A DNA stretch of 64,000 nt, taken from contig CAIXIJ010000115.1 in the NCBI GenBank assembly GCA_903919455.1, forward strand, positions 45,098 through 109,097, given 5' to 3'. The notes below the pieces were generated by a model that was given only the letters and a program-made list of their open reading frames with translations, searched no databases and was not told where the DNA came from. The translations under genes were made by a program, and so were the position numbers. This DNA is from an uncultured Acidimicrobiaceae bacterium (GTDB lineage Bacteria; Actinomycetota; Acidimicrobiia; Acidimicrobiales; Ilumatobacteraceae). Shown here in pieces: positions 25,790 through 34,658 of the stretch (positions are counted from its first letter, which is position 1; the number at the start of each line of letters is the position of its first letter).

Positions 25790-28549
25790 ATGGCTGTCGG
25801 TCGTGCTCTCCCCTGCGTCTACTGCGGTGGCACGCACGCGTCACCCGCCGACATCCGTGCCTGCTGGGAACGCACCGAGGGCGTGGAGGTGGAGCAGACG
25901 GAGATCGTCGAGTCACCAGCCACCACCACCACGACCACCGTTGCCGCCGATCGGGGGCCGCTCGCGCTGGGCCGCAACGTGCTGGTCGCCCGAGGCCAAC
26001 CCGCCCCTTCGGCCTGGGCGGAAGCACCGCGGGTCGTAGTGACGCTCACCGTCGAATGCGTTGCCGCGTTGCAGCGCCACGCACACCAGCGCAACGGCTT
26101 GGTCCTCGAACTGTCCCCCGAGGTGGCCCCCGAAACGCTCGTGGCCGGTGGCACCACCTCGCCGGCGCACGAAGTTGGCGCACGCTTCACGTTCCTCGCC
26201 GATCATCTGCGCCATCTCCTGGTGTCGAATGCCGTCGACGCTCGCACCAGCGGCAGCTTCCCGCTCGCAGCCGAGGCGATGCACCTCGGAGCCCGACAGG
26301 TGAGCGACGGAAACGGCGATGTGCAGCTGCCCGACGGCTCACGAGCATGGCTCGATGGCGGCCCACCTCGGTTCACGCCGCCTATTGAGGGCGTGCCAGT
26401 GCTCCACCGCATCTCGCTGGAGCACGGCTCGCTGGGCGCACCGCTCGGCAACGCCACCGAGGCCGAACTGGCCCCCGACCAACTCGCGGCCGTCACGCAC
26501 GACGAGGGTTCGGCACGCATCATCGCGCCGGCTGGTTCGGGAAAGACCCGAGTGCTCACCGAGCGGGCCAGGCACCTGCTGCAGCAGTGGCGTGTGCCGC
26601 CGAGCGCCGTGTGCCTGGTGGCATTCAACAAGCGCGCCCAGGAGGAAATGGCCGAACGCACCTCCGATCTGCGCGGCCTGCAGATCCGCACGCTGAACGC
26701 ACTTGCCCTTGCCATCGTGAATGGCAGCAAGCCGTTCGCACCGCGTCCCGCACGCCTCGCCACCATCGACGAGCCTGAGGTGCGCCGACTCATTGGTTCG
26801 ATGGTGTCGTTTCCGCGCAAGCGAAACGCCGATCCGGTCGCCACATGGATCGAAGCACTCTCCATGGCTCGCCTCGGCCTACGCAGCCCTGCCGACGTGG
26901 AAGAGATCTACAACGGCGACGTGGACGGCTTCGCTGAGGTGTTCCCGAAGTACCGCGCCGCGCTGGCTCGCGCCGGGCAGGTGGATTACGACGAGCAGAT
27001 CCACCTCGCCATCGAGCTGCTACTCGCCAACCCGGGTGTTCGCGCCGCTGCACAGCGCGCCTGCCGTTTGTTGCTCGTCGATGAGTTCCAAGACCTCACG
27101 CCCGCTCACCTGCTGCTGGTGCGGTTGCTGGCAGGGCCCGACGCTGCGGTGTTCGGCGTGGGCGACGACGACCAGACCATCTACGGCTACAACGGCGCCG
27201 ACCCCTCGTGGCTCATCGACTTCGCCGCCCTGTTTCCCGGTGCCGGAGAGCACCCACTCGAGGTGAACTACCGCTGCCCGGGCGGCATCGTGCGCGCCGC
27301 CGACACGCTGCTGCGCCACAACGGCCGGCGCGTCACCAAGGTCATTCGCGCCCACAAAGCCGAGGCCGACGGCTTCGCGGTGGCAGATACCGATGGCGAG
27401 TCACTCGATGCCACCGTGGAAGCCGTGCACGCTGCCGTTGCCGCTGGCACGCCTGCCATCGACATTGCCGTACTCACTCGCGTGAACTCACTCCTTGCCC
27501 CGGTGCAGGTGGCCCTGCACGGGCTGGGAGTGCCCACGAATGGCGGCGTAGGCAAGGACTTCACCGAGCGCACCGCCGTACGCGCCGCACTCGCCTGGCT
27601 CCGGCTCGCCACCAGTGGCGACACCTTCCGCAGCGCCGACGTCGCAGAGGCAATTCGGCGACCGTCGAGGTCGATGCACCCACGCGTGTCCGACTGGGCA
27701 GCCGAGCAGACATCCATTGCCGGGCTACGCAGGTTGGCCGAACGGGTGAACACCCCCAAGGACGCCTCGGCGGTGGAAGCCTTCGCCGCCGACATCGAAG
27801 TGCTACAGCGCAAGGCATCCCTCGGCACGCCCACTGCGACCCTGCTGGCAGTGGTGTTCGAACAGATCGGTCTCGCCGGCAGCATCTCCATGCTCGACAC
27901 CATGCGCAAGGGCATGAACCGTGCGGCGCAGAACGACGACCTCACTGCGCTGCGGCAGCTCGCCTCGCTGCACCCCGACCCCGCCACCTTCGAGGGTTGG
28001 CTGCGTCGAGCTCTCACCGCTGAGCGCCAACCCGGTGGCGTCACCCTTTCCACCGTGCACCGCGTGAAGGGCCAGGAATGGCCCTTCGTGGTGGTGCATC
28101 ACGCCGACTCCGAGCAGTTCCCGCACCGGCTGGCCGAAGACCTCGAGGAAGAGCGGCGCCTGTTCCACGTGGCCATCACCCGCGCGTCAGAGCGGGTATT
28201 GGTGGTGCCATCTGATCGCCCCTCGCCGTTCATTCTCGATTGCAGCACAGCCCCGTCAGCCCGGCCCGCACCCGTGATAGCCACGTCGTCGCCTAAGAAG
28301 ATCGCCCCGGTCACCAAGCCAGGAGTGGCCCTGGAGGGCGATGCGGCGACTCGGTTCCAAGCGCTACGCGACTGGCGCCGACACGCTGCCGCTGGCAAGC
28401 CGGCATACACCGTGTTTGCCGACGCCACGCTCGACGCCATCGCCCAGGCGAACCCGTCGTCACTCACCGAACTCGCACGCATCAAAGGCGTCGGCCCGGC
28501 GAAGCTCGACCTCTATGGCGACTCGGTGCTGCGAGTGCTGGCAGAGTGA
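25790..28549 (+). CDS. UvrD/Rep-type ATP-dependent helicase with N-terminal Zn-like motif and HRDC domain
   Basis: Superfamily 1 DNA helicase of 919 residues. An N-terminal C9xxC12xxxH16x8C25 pattern may bind zinc. About 230 residues without a recognised domain follow, then the helicase: Walker A GSGKT (K252-T253), Walker B DEFQD (431-435), GYNGADPSW and the later motif VHRVKGQEWPFV. The C-terminus (about 840-919) is an HRDC-like domain ending in LTELARIKGVGPAKLDLYGD. This arrangement resembles mycobacterial UvrD2, which also has an HRDC domain. The N-terminal extension is distinctive. Confidence 0.87.
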   Translation: MAVGRALPCVYCGGTHASPADIRACWERTEGVEVEQTEIVESPATTTTTTVAADRGPLALGRNVLVARGQPAPSAWAEAPRVVVTLTVECVAALQRHAHQRNGLVLELSPEVAPETLVAGGTTSPAHEVGARFTFLADHLRHLLVSNAVDARTSGSFPLAAEAMHLGARQVSDGNGDVQLPDGSRAWLDGGPPRFTPPIEGVPVLHRISLEHGSLGAPLGNATEAELAPDQLAAVTHDEGSARIIAPAGSGKTRVLTERARHLLQQWRVPPSAVCLVAFNKRAQEEMAERTSDLRGLQIRTLNALALAIVNGSKPFAPRPARLATIDEPEVRRLIGSMVSFPRKRNADPVATWIEALSMARLGLRSPADVEEIYNGDVDGFAEVFPKYRAALARAGQVDYDEQIHLAIELLLANPGVRAAAQRACRLLLVDEFQDLTPAHLLLVRLLAGPDAAVFGVGDDDQTIYGYNGADPSWLIDFAALFPGAGEHPLEVNYRCPGGIVRAADTLLRHNGRRVTKVIRAHKAEADGFAVADTDGESLDATVEAVHAAVAAGTPAIDIAVLTRVNSLLAPVQVALHGLGVPTNGGVGKDFTERTAVRAALAWLRLATSGDTFRSADVAEAIRRPSRSMHPRVSDWAAEQTSIAGLRRLAERVNTPKDASAVEAFAADIEVLQRKASLGTPTATLLAVVFEQIGLAGSISMLDTMRKGMNRAAQNDDLTALRQLASLHPDPATFEGWLRRALTAERQPGGVTLSTVHRVKGQEWPFVVVHHADSEQFPHRLAEDLEEERRLFHVAITRASERVLVVPSDRPSPFILDCSTAPSARPAPVIATSSPKKIAPVTKPGVALEGDAATRFQALRDWRRHAAAGKPAYTVFADATLDAIAQANPSSLTELARIKGVGPAKLDLYGDSVLRVLAE

Positions 28550-28553
28550 CATC

Positions 28554-29078
28554 ATGCGCGCCGACGACATTCCCATCGCTCACACCCCACCCGGCGGTTT
28601 CGGCGACACGTTTCCGCCGAAGGTGCTCATTGGCTGCGACGAACCGTTGGTCGATGGCGCCCCCGATCTGCGCGGCATGTGGAAGGCCATCGCCGCCACA
28701 CGCGGCGGCACACCCGTTACCGCCGACGATCACATCCTCACCTACGTCGAGCGAGTCGAGCAGTGCGGCAACCGCATCATCGACATGGGCGGCGGCACCA
28801 TCGCCGATGCGCGCGCTGATGGCACCGAGGAGAACGGCGTACACGATGTGTCGGCGTTCGACTACACCACGCCCATCACAGTGATCGCCTCGTATGAGGA
28901 CGGCGTGTTCGTGCTGCGCCCACCCGCTATCCCAGGCCTCGAGGTCACTCGCCGCCTCGACGAACACGGCCACATGATCTGGACCCGTCCCGATCAGGGT
29001 GGTTTGGTGGTGACGCTGGAACGCGTCGGCGACGGCGACGGCACTCCTCGGAACACCTTTCGCCGCCCTGGTGCCTGA
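28554..29078 (+). CDS. Hypothetical protein
   Basis: 174 residues beginning MRADDIPIAHTPPGGFGDTFPPKVLIGC. No family recognised. It looks like a soluble beta-rich protein (VIASYEDGVFVLRPPAIPGLEVTRRLDEHG). No cysteine cluster, signal peptide or membrane segment is present. It starts 4 nt after the helicase stop and is probably cotranscribed, but nothing ties it to DNA repair. Confidence 0.7.
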   Translation: MRADDIPIAHTPPGGFGDTFPPKVLIGCDEPLVDGAPDLRGMWKAIAATRGGTPVTADDHILTYVERVEQCGNRIIDMGGGTIADARADGTEENGVHDVSAFDYTTPITVIASYEDGVFVLRPPAIPGLEVTRRLDEHGHMIWTRPDQGGLVVTLERVGDGDGTPRNTFRRPGA

Positions 29079-29079
29079 G

Positions 29080-29802
29080 TCAGTTCCTTACGTGGTCGAC
29101 AGCCAGGAAGGCCCTCTGTAGGTCGGGCGACAGCCCGTCGTAGGGCGAGCGCTGCGAACGATGTGTGGCGATGGCCCGCAACCGCAACTCGAAGAACTCA
29201 GCGGCGTCGATGGCAGTGAGTTCGTCGTCGGGCGCACCCAGAGCATCGAGATCGATGTCGAGGTACACGGTGTCGGGCTGCATCACCTGCATCTCGCTCA
29301 CCCATCGACGCATCAACGAGTTCGGCAGGCTGGCCATGGTGAGGGCCGCCGTGCTCGTTTGCACAGCCACCTCGATCGCTGCACGCAGATGGAGGTGGTC
29401 GCGGTGCCCGTCGCTGCCGTCGAACGTGACGACATGTTCGGCATCCAGGTGCTTCAGGCGCGCCACCAGCAGCGCCGACAACGAATCGATCGACTGAGCG
29501 CACAGCGACCCGTCGGCAACCGGACCGTCGAAGCCCGAGTCGGCGAAACCAAGGAGTTCCACCGTTGCCACACCCAACAGCGCAGCGGCGGCATGTAGTT
29601 CGGCCTCGCGCACCTCGGCGAGTGGAAGGTGATCCGTAGCGGCATCGGGAACCCGTTCGCCCTGCTCCCCGCGAGTGGCGCACAGCACGGTCACGTGTGC
29701 TCCCGCAGCGACGCTGCGAGCAATGAGCGAACCGCAGGGGAACGATTCGTCGTCGGGGTGAGCCACCACCACGACCACGCGCTGCCCGGCGGTTACCTTC
29801 AC
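29080..29802 (-). CDS. PIG-L family (LmbE-like) deacetylase
   Basis: Zinc-dependent N-deacetylase of 240 residues; the metal-binding AHPDDE is at 14-19 and a later His lies in SDGHRDHLHLRAA. Family members act on GlcNAc-inositol (MshB, mycothiol), on GlcNAc-PI or on teicoplanin-like substrates. It follows the HDAC-fold gene by 7 nt, so the two deacetylases are probably co-expressed. The start is GTG at 29802, giving VKVTAGQRVVVVVAHPDDE. MshB is possible but not shown by context. Confidence 0.87.
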   Translation of the reverse strand: MKVTAGQRVVVVVAHPDDESFPCGSLIARSVAAGAHVTVLCATRGEQGERVPDAATDHLPLAEVREAELHAAAALLGVATVELLGFADSGFDGPVADGSLCAQSIDSLSALLVARLKHLDAEHVVTFDGSDGHRDHLHLRAAIEVAVQTSTAALTMASLPNSLMRRWVSEMQVMQPDTVYLDIDLDALGAPDDELTAIDAAEFFELRLRAIATHRSQRSPYDGLSPDLQRAFLAVDHVRN

Positions 29803-29809
29803 GAACTGC

Positions 29810-30853
29810 TCAGAACGCCAGGCCGCTGAGCCACGCCTGCACGTTGGCACCGAGGGCGTCGACGTCGTAACCGCCCTCCTGCAGCACCACCGTGGGCAGA
29901 CCCAATTGGCGCACCACGTCGCCGCTGCGACGCATGCCGTCGGTGGTGACGGCGAGGTCGCTGATGGGGTCGGTGATGAAGGTGTCGAGGCCGAGGCTGA
30001 CGATGAGGACCGACGGGGCGAACCCAGCGATCTTCTCGCAGGCATCTTCCAGCGCCGACACGTAGGTGTCGTCGTCGGCACGCAACGGCATCGGGTAGTT
30101 GATGTTGTGCCCCAGGCCGCGGCCCGAACCCGTTTCGTCGGCGAAACCAACGGAGTACGGGTAGGCCCGTGCCGGGTCGCCGTGCAACGACACGTACTGC
30201 ACGTCGTCGCGGTCGTAGAAGATCTGCTGGGTGCCGTTGCCGTGGTGGTAGTCCACGTCGAGGATGGTGACCTTCGCACCCGTGGTGGTGGCGATGTGGT
30301 GGGCGGCGATGGCGGCGTTGTTGAAGAAGCAGTAGCCGCCGTAGAGATCGGCGGTGGCGTGGTGGCCTGGCGGACGGCACAAGCCGTAGGCCGACGATGC
30401 ACCGTCGAGCACCAGTTTCGTGGTGGTGAGTGCCGTGTCGACTGCACCACGGGCCGCCACATAGGTGCCCTCGGTGAGCGGCGTGGTGGTCTCGAAGCAC
30501 CAGTAACCCACGCGACCGTTGATGGCCTGCGGCTCTCGACCTTCGCTCATCTTGTCGCGCAGCGCGGGCCGATAGAACACGTCGGGCACCACCTCGCGCA
30601 CACCGGGGTGCTGAGCCGTGTAGAGCGACCAACCCTCTGCAAGGAACTTCACGAGGCCCGTGTTGTGCACGGCCTCGATGGGTGCGATGCCCCATTCGGT
30701 GGGGGCCATGAACTCGAACCGATCGTCGGCCTCGAGTGTTTCGCGAATGGCCTCGGCGCGGCCAATGTGCTCCCACGGGCTGTGGGTGACCGAGGTCTCG
30801 AACTCAACATGTGGATCGTGCTGAAGGTGGGCTGGCGTGTAGACGACTTTCAC
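29810..30853 (-). CDS. Histone deacetylase / acetylpolyamine amidohydrolase family protein
   Basis: Zinc amidohydrolase of 347 residues with arginase-like fold: CRPPGHHA, NNAAIAAHHIA, DVDYHHGNGTQ and the late Tyr in LQEGGYDVDAL. The His-Asp-Asp zinc site is visible in DVDYHHGNG and LGLDTF. The bacterial homologues deacetylate polyamines, acetoin or lysines. The GTG at 30853 is chosen because the family begins with V-K-V-V-Y-T-P and a CATCGT element lies 7 nt upstream; an ATG at 30904 is also in frame. Confidence 0.88.
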   Translation of the reverse strand: MKVVYTPAHLQHDPHVEFETSVTHSPWEHIGRAEAIRETLEADDRFEFMAPTEWGIAPIEAVHNTGLVKFLAEGWSLYTAQHPGVREVVPDVFYRPALRDKMSEGREPQAINGRVGYWCFETTTPLTEGTYVAARGAVDTALTTTKLVLDGASSAYGLCRPPGHHATADLYGGYCFFNNAAIAAHHIATTTGAKVTILDVDYHHGNGTQQIFYDRDDVQYVSLHGDPARAYPYSVGFADETGSGRGLGHNINYPMPLRADDDTYVSALEDACEKIAGFAPSVLIVSLGLDTFITDPISDLAVTTDGMRRSGDVVRQLGLPTVVLQEGGYDVDALGANVQAWLSGLAF

Positions 30854-30912
30854 ATCTCCAACGATGGCACAGCCGCAGCGCGTTCGCTGCGAACGAAAGT
30901 GCATGGGGTCGG

Positions 30913-30918
30913 TACATT
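30913..30918 (+). promoter_or_regulatory. Candidate -10 element of the methyltransferase gene
   Basis: TACATT, 6 nt before the ATG at 30925. Confidence 0.45.
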
Positions 30919-30924
30919 TCGCCG

Positions 30925-31725
30925 ATGGCAGACGACGCGACCTACATCATCCAATCCGGAAGCGCGGCGGCGCATCGGCTCGACACCCTCGCCCGAGTGT
31001 GCTGGCCATCCACCGAGGCCTTTCTTCGGCGGCAGTCGTTCCAGCCTGGGCAGCGCTTCCTCGACGTGGGATGCGGCAGCGGCGATGTCTCCACCAGGGT
31101 TGCCCCGATGGGCATGAAGGTGACCGGTATCGACGTGAATCCCGAGGTCGTTGCGTTCGCCACCCAACGGGCGGGCGACACCGCCGATGTCGAGTTCCGC
31201 GCCGCTGGCATCGACGACGTGGGCACTCCGGGCCTCGACGGATTCGACGTGGTCTACACGCGCTGCGTGTTGAGCCACCTCCCCGACCCGGCAGCTGCGA
31301 TGGCGTCGCTGATGAGCGGAGTGCGACCCGGGGGCACGCTGTTGATCGAGGATGTGGAAGTGGGCGGCGTGTGGAGCGCGCCACGGCATCCGGCCATCGA
31401 CCGTTACCGCGAGCTGTATGTCACGGCCGCAGCTGCCAGCGGCGCCAGCCCGTGGGTGGCCGCCGAGTTCGGACCGATGGCTGCGTCGTTGGGCGCTATC
31501 GACGTGCACGTCGACATGATGCTGCCGGTGTTACGTGAGCCAGGCGATCAGATGATCCACGCCCTCACCATGGACGCCATCGCCGGACCAGTGCTGACGC
31601 ACCAACTCGCCGACACCGACGAGATCGCCGAGTTGGTGCAGCAGCTCACTGCCTTTGCGCACACACCCGGCAACATCTGCACGCTGCCCCGGATGGTGCA
31701 GCTGACGGCCCGCCGAGCTGGGTGA
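30925..31725 (+). CDS. Class I SAM-dependent methyltransferase
   Basis: 266 residues. The SAM-binding motif is FLDVGCGSGDVST (about 46-58) with D66-like acidic residue in VTGIDVNPE, and the post-motif region is LSHLPDPAAAM. A ubiquinone-methyltransferase-like fold with an unusual C-terminal helical extension of about 80 residues. Substrate unknown. It is divergent from the HDAC-fold gene and convergent with the fatty-acyl-AMP ligase gene. Confidence 0.87.
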   Translation: MADDATYIIQSGSAAAHRLDTLARVCWPSTEAFLRRQSFQPGQRFLDVGCGSGDVSTRVAPMGMKVTGIDVNPEVVAFATQRAGDTADVEFRAAGIDDVGTPGLDGFDVVYTRCVLSHLPDPAAAMASLMSGVRPGGTLLIEDVEVGGVWSAPRHPAIDRYRELYVTAAAASGASPWVAAEFGPMAASLGAIDVHVDMMLPVLREPGDQMIHALTMDAIAGPVLTHQLADTDEIAELVQQLTAFAHTPGNICTLPRMVQLTARRAG

Positions 31726-31740
31726 TCGCTCGCTGACCCG

Positions 31741-33444
31741 TCAGACGAGTTCCAGTTCCTCGGCCAGATACAACTCGCGACACTTGGCGCGCTGCAGCTT
31801 GCCCGATGAGGTCTTGGGCAGCGTGCCCGGCTTCACCAGCATCACGTCGCGGGGCGGAAGCCCGCACACGTCGAGCGCACGATGGTGGATGTCGTGGCGA
31901 ACGGCGTCGAGGTCTTCGGCGCGGACTTCCGCGACCACCACGACACTCTCCTTGCCTTTGTAGCCCTCCACGCCGAACGCAATCACGTTGCCGGCGCGCA
32001 CGCCCTCGATGACACCGACGGCTCGCTCGATGTCTTCCGGGAACACGTTTCGGCCGCCGACGATGATGACGTCTTTGATGCGGCCACACAGGATCAGTTC
32101 GCCGTCGACCAGATACGCGAGGTCGCCGGTGCACAACCAGTCGTCGCGGAACAACGCCGCCGTGGCATCGGGGCGTTTGTAGTAACCGGGTGTCACCGAG
32201 GTGCCACGAAGCAGCAACTCCCCCACATGCCGCTCCGGCAATTCCTCGTACGTGTCGGGGTGCACCACCTTCATCTCCAGGCCAGGCACCGCCTTGCCCA
32301 ATAGCGGCAGACGACGAACATCGAGTTCCTCCTCAGCATCGGCGATATCGAGGGGCTTGGCCACGCGATCTCTCTCCAGCACGACGCGGTCTACGGAGTC
32401 GCACAACATGCCTCGGTGACGGGGTGGGAAGGCCCCACCGATGGCTACTTCAGCCATGCCGAAGGCGGGAAACACGCTGCCGGCGTTGAAACCGAACGGT
32501 TCCGCCGCCCGCACGAAGGCCTCCACCGCGTTGGGGTCTACCGGTTCGGCACCGCTGAGCGCCAGCGTGAGCGACGACAGGTCGAGTCCCTCGGCGCGAC
32601 CGAGCGCTCGGGTGGCGAGCACCCAGGCGAAGTTCGGGCCAGCGGTGGCAGTGCCGCCGTGGTCGCTGATCCATTGCATCCAGTTGCCGGGCTTAGCCAT
32701 GAAGTCCTGCGGCGCCGCTTGCACCAACTGGGCCCCGTTCGTCATCGGGATGGAGAGAAAGCCCACCAGCCCCATGTCGTGGTAGAGCGGCAGCCAACTG
32801 ACCATCACTTCGTCGACACCCAACTCGGCCGCCGCGCACGACGCGTCAATGTTGGCGCGCAACACCCGATCGGGGATCATCACGCCCTTGGGCTCGCTGG
32901 TGGATCCGCTCGTGTACTGCAGGATCACGAGACGCTCAGGATCGTGGTCGGGTTGATCCCAGCGCTCGCCGTTGGCCGCAGTGGGCGCACCCGGCAGCAC
33001 GGCTGCCATCGGTTCGATTGGGGGGTCGCCTGCTGCGGACTCGTAGAACCCGGCAAGAAGGTCGTCGATGAGGATGAGCTTCGCATCGCCATGCCGAATG
33101 CGGGCGCGTGTGCTCTCGACGAACGCGTCGAGCGAGCCCATGCGCATCGGCAGCGGCAGCACCATGCTGGCGATGCCAGCCAACCAGCAACCCTGGATGA
33201 TGGTGATGAGCGGACGCGAGGTGGGCCCGAGGATGGCCACATGGTCGCCGGGCATCAGACCCCGAGCCTGCAGCGAAGCGGCCACCACCCTGGCATCGGA
33301 GTGAATCTGCTTCCAGGGCACGAAAGGATCGCCGTCGGCGGGCACCACGCTGGGACCCACAAAGTGCACACCGGTATGCCGATCGGCGGCAGCGATGAGG
33401 CGATTGACGATCGAATCCTGAGCCGTGGAGGTCGTACTTGGCAT
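31741..33444 (-). CDS. Fatty-acyl-AMP ligase (FadD/FAAL family)
   Basis: 567 residues of the adenylate-forming superfamily: P-loop-like YTSGSTSEPKGVM, WLPLYHDMGL, LCTGDLAYL and the late Lys in LPKTSSGKLQRAK. The last motif and the WLPLYHDMGL insertion are typical of fatty-acyl-AMP ligases, which activate fatty acids for polyketide synthases or acyl carriers rather than for CoA. No such synthase is in the window. The ATG at 33444 is preferred to an in-frame TTG at 33453, since TACGGT lies 8 nt before it. Confidence 0.87.
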   Translation of the reverse strand: MPSTTSTAQDSIVNRLIAAADRHTGVHFVGPSVVPADGDPFVPWKQIHSDARVVAASLQARGLMPGDHVAILGPTSRPLITIIQGCWLAGIASMVLPLPMRMGSLDAFVESTRARIRHGDAKLILIDDLLAGFYESAAGDPPIEPMAAVLPGAPTAANGERWDQPDHDPERLVILQYTSGSTSEPKGVMIPDRVLRANIDASCAAAELGVDEVMVSWLPLYHDMGLVGFLSIPMTNGAQLVQAAPQDFMAKPGNWMQWISDHGGTATAGPNFAWVLATRALGRAEGLDLSSLTLALSGAEPVDPNAVEAFVRAAEPFGFNAGSVFPAFGMAEVAIGGAFPPRHRGMLCDSVDRVVLERDRVAKPLDIADAEEELDVRRLPLLGKAVPGLEMKVVHPDTYEELPERHVGELLLRGTSVTPGYYKRPDATAALFRDDWLCTGDLAYLVDGELILCGRIKDVIIVGGRNVFPEDIERAVGVIEGVRAGNVIAFGVEGYKGKESVVVVAEVRAEDLDAVRHDIHHRALDVCGLPPRDVMLVKPGTLPKTSSGKLQRAKCRELYLAEELELV

Positions 33445-33452
33445 GACTGACA

Positions 33453-33458
33453 ACCGTA
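33453..33458 (-). promoter_or_regulatory. Candidate -10 element of the fatty-acyl-AMP ligase gene
   Basis: TACGGT on the minus strand, 8 nt before the ATG at 33444. Confidence 0.4.
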
Positions 33459-33500
33459 GTGCCGACCACTACCTCAGCGTCGGACCGACAGAATGTGCCC

Positions 33501-34163
33501 ATGACGCGCCACATCGATCTCAGCCATGTCGTGAACGACGGCATGTCCACATACCCCGGGCTGCCCGCGCCAGTGGTGTTCGAGCACCTCTCTCGCGATG
33601 CGGCCGAAGTGATCTATGGCCCCGGCGTGACATTCCAGATCGGAATGATCACGATGTGCAGCAATACCGGCACCTACATCGACGTGCCCTCGCACCGCTT
33701 CGCCGACGGACACGACCTCAGCATGCTGGACCTGTCCAGAGTGGCGCAGGTGCCCGGCGTGTGCATCGATTGCCGAGGAATGAGCGTCATCGGTGCCGAG
33801 GCGCTCGATGGCGTGGAGGTGGCAGATCGAGCAGTGCTGTTCCGCACCGGACACAGCATGCACTTCGGGCGCCCGCTGTACTTCGAGAACCACCCCTACC
33901 TGTCGGTCGCCGCCGCAGAGTCGCTAGCGGCAGGAGGTGCCGCCGTGGTGGGCATCGATTCGCTGAACATCGATGCCACCAGCGGCGAGGCCGGTGCCGG
34001 ACGACCGGTGCACACCACCCTGCTCGGAGCCGGCATTCCCATCGTGGAGCACCTCACCCATCTCGAGGAGTTACCCAACGATGGGTTCACCTTCACTGCG
34101 GTTCCACCAAAGGTGGCTGGCATGGGCACCTTCACCGTTCGTGCCCATGCCACCGTCATGTGA
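33501..34163 (+). CDS. Cyclase family protein (kynurenine formamidase-like fold)
   Basis: 220 residues beginning MTRHIDLSHVVNDGMSTYPGL, typical of the cyclase/arylformamidase family. The metal motif, usually HxGTHxDxPxH, reads N-T-G-T-Y-I-D-V-P-S-H here: both leading His residues are replaced (Asn and Tyr) while the later Asp and His remain. GIDSLNIDATSGEAG is otherwise conserved. Activity may be altered or lost. The gene is divergent from the fatty-acyl-AMP ligase, and the GTCATG end is followed at once by the broken gene. Confidence 0.85.
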   Translation: MTRHIDLSHVVNDGMSTYPGLPAPVVFEHLSRDAAEVIYGPGVTFQIGMITMCSNTGTYIDVPSHRFADGHDLSMLDLSRVAQVPGVCIDCRGMSVIGAEALDGVEVADRAVLFRTGHSMHFGRPLYFENHPYLSVAAAESLAAGGAAVVGIDSLNIDATSGEAGAGRPVHTTLLGAGIPIVEHLTHLEELPNDGFTFTAVPPKVAGMGTFTVRAHATVM

Positions 34164-34196
34164 GGCTCAATCGCGGTCGCGGTGCCGCAGGTGCAC

Positions 34197-34557
34197 CTAG
34201 CCCTCCACCGTTGCCGTCACGTCGAGTTCAGGCGAGGTGAGCACCTCCACGTACGACACCTCGAGATGACCGGTTGCATGGCTGAACCGGCCGGTACCGC
34301 CGGTGATGTGGTCGTCTGAGCTGAACATGGCCTTGAGCGAGCCTTCATCCGGGTTGAAATCGAACGTGATCGGCGAGCCGGAGCCGCGGAAGAACAGACG
34401 GTCGCCGTTCGAGGTGCGATACGCGCCTCGCATGCCGATGCGACGAATGCACCGCACTGGCCTCGGCGATGGTGCCGGGACCCACCACCAGCAGCGCTGC
34501 AGCGCTTCCAACCAGCACGCGCACAAGGCGAGACGGACGATGATGGGGGTGGAACAT
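34197..34557 (-). pseudogene. Frameshifted remnant of a secreted beta-barrel-like (AOC/dirigent-like) protein
   Basis: The first part, from ATG 34557 (strong AGGAG 5 nt upstream), codes a convincing signal peptide (RLVRVLVGSAAALLVVGPG). The C-terminal part, RTSNGDRLFFRGSG to GGTGRFSHATGHLEVS and the end at 34197, is in another frame. The span of 361 nt is not a multiple of three. The GGTGRF-x-x-ATG segment resembles secreted allene-oxide-cyclase-barrel-like proteins, which are normally longer, so a middle part may be missing as well. It lies next to the IS30 element, and sequencing error is an alternative. Confidence 0.65.
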
Positions 34558-34584
34558 GATGACTCCTAGGGGTCACGCTGCCCT

Positions 34585-34609
34585 TGACGGAAACAGCGAC
34601 GTTCCGTCA
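34585..34609. promoter_or_regulatory. 8-bp inverted repeat, candidate operator
   Basis: TGACGGAA, a 9-nt spacer, and TTCCGTCA form a perfect inverted repeat 28 nt upstream of the remnant's start and 11 nt before the IS left end. The size and symmetry fit a TetR-type operator. No regulator is assigned. Confidence 0.4.
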
Positions 34610-34619
34610 GTGGGCGAAC

Positions 34620-34641
34620 TCAACCGGTCGTCGCAACACCT
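34620..34641 (+). repeat. IS30 left terminal inverted repeat
   Basis: 22 bp beginning TCAACCGGTCGTCG. It matches the reverse complement of 36032-36053 at 19 of 22 positions. Confidence 0.8.
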
Positions 34642-34658
34642 CATGACGATGGAGGTGT

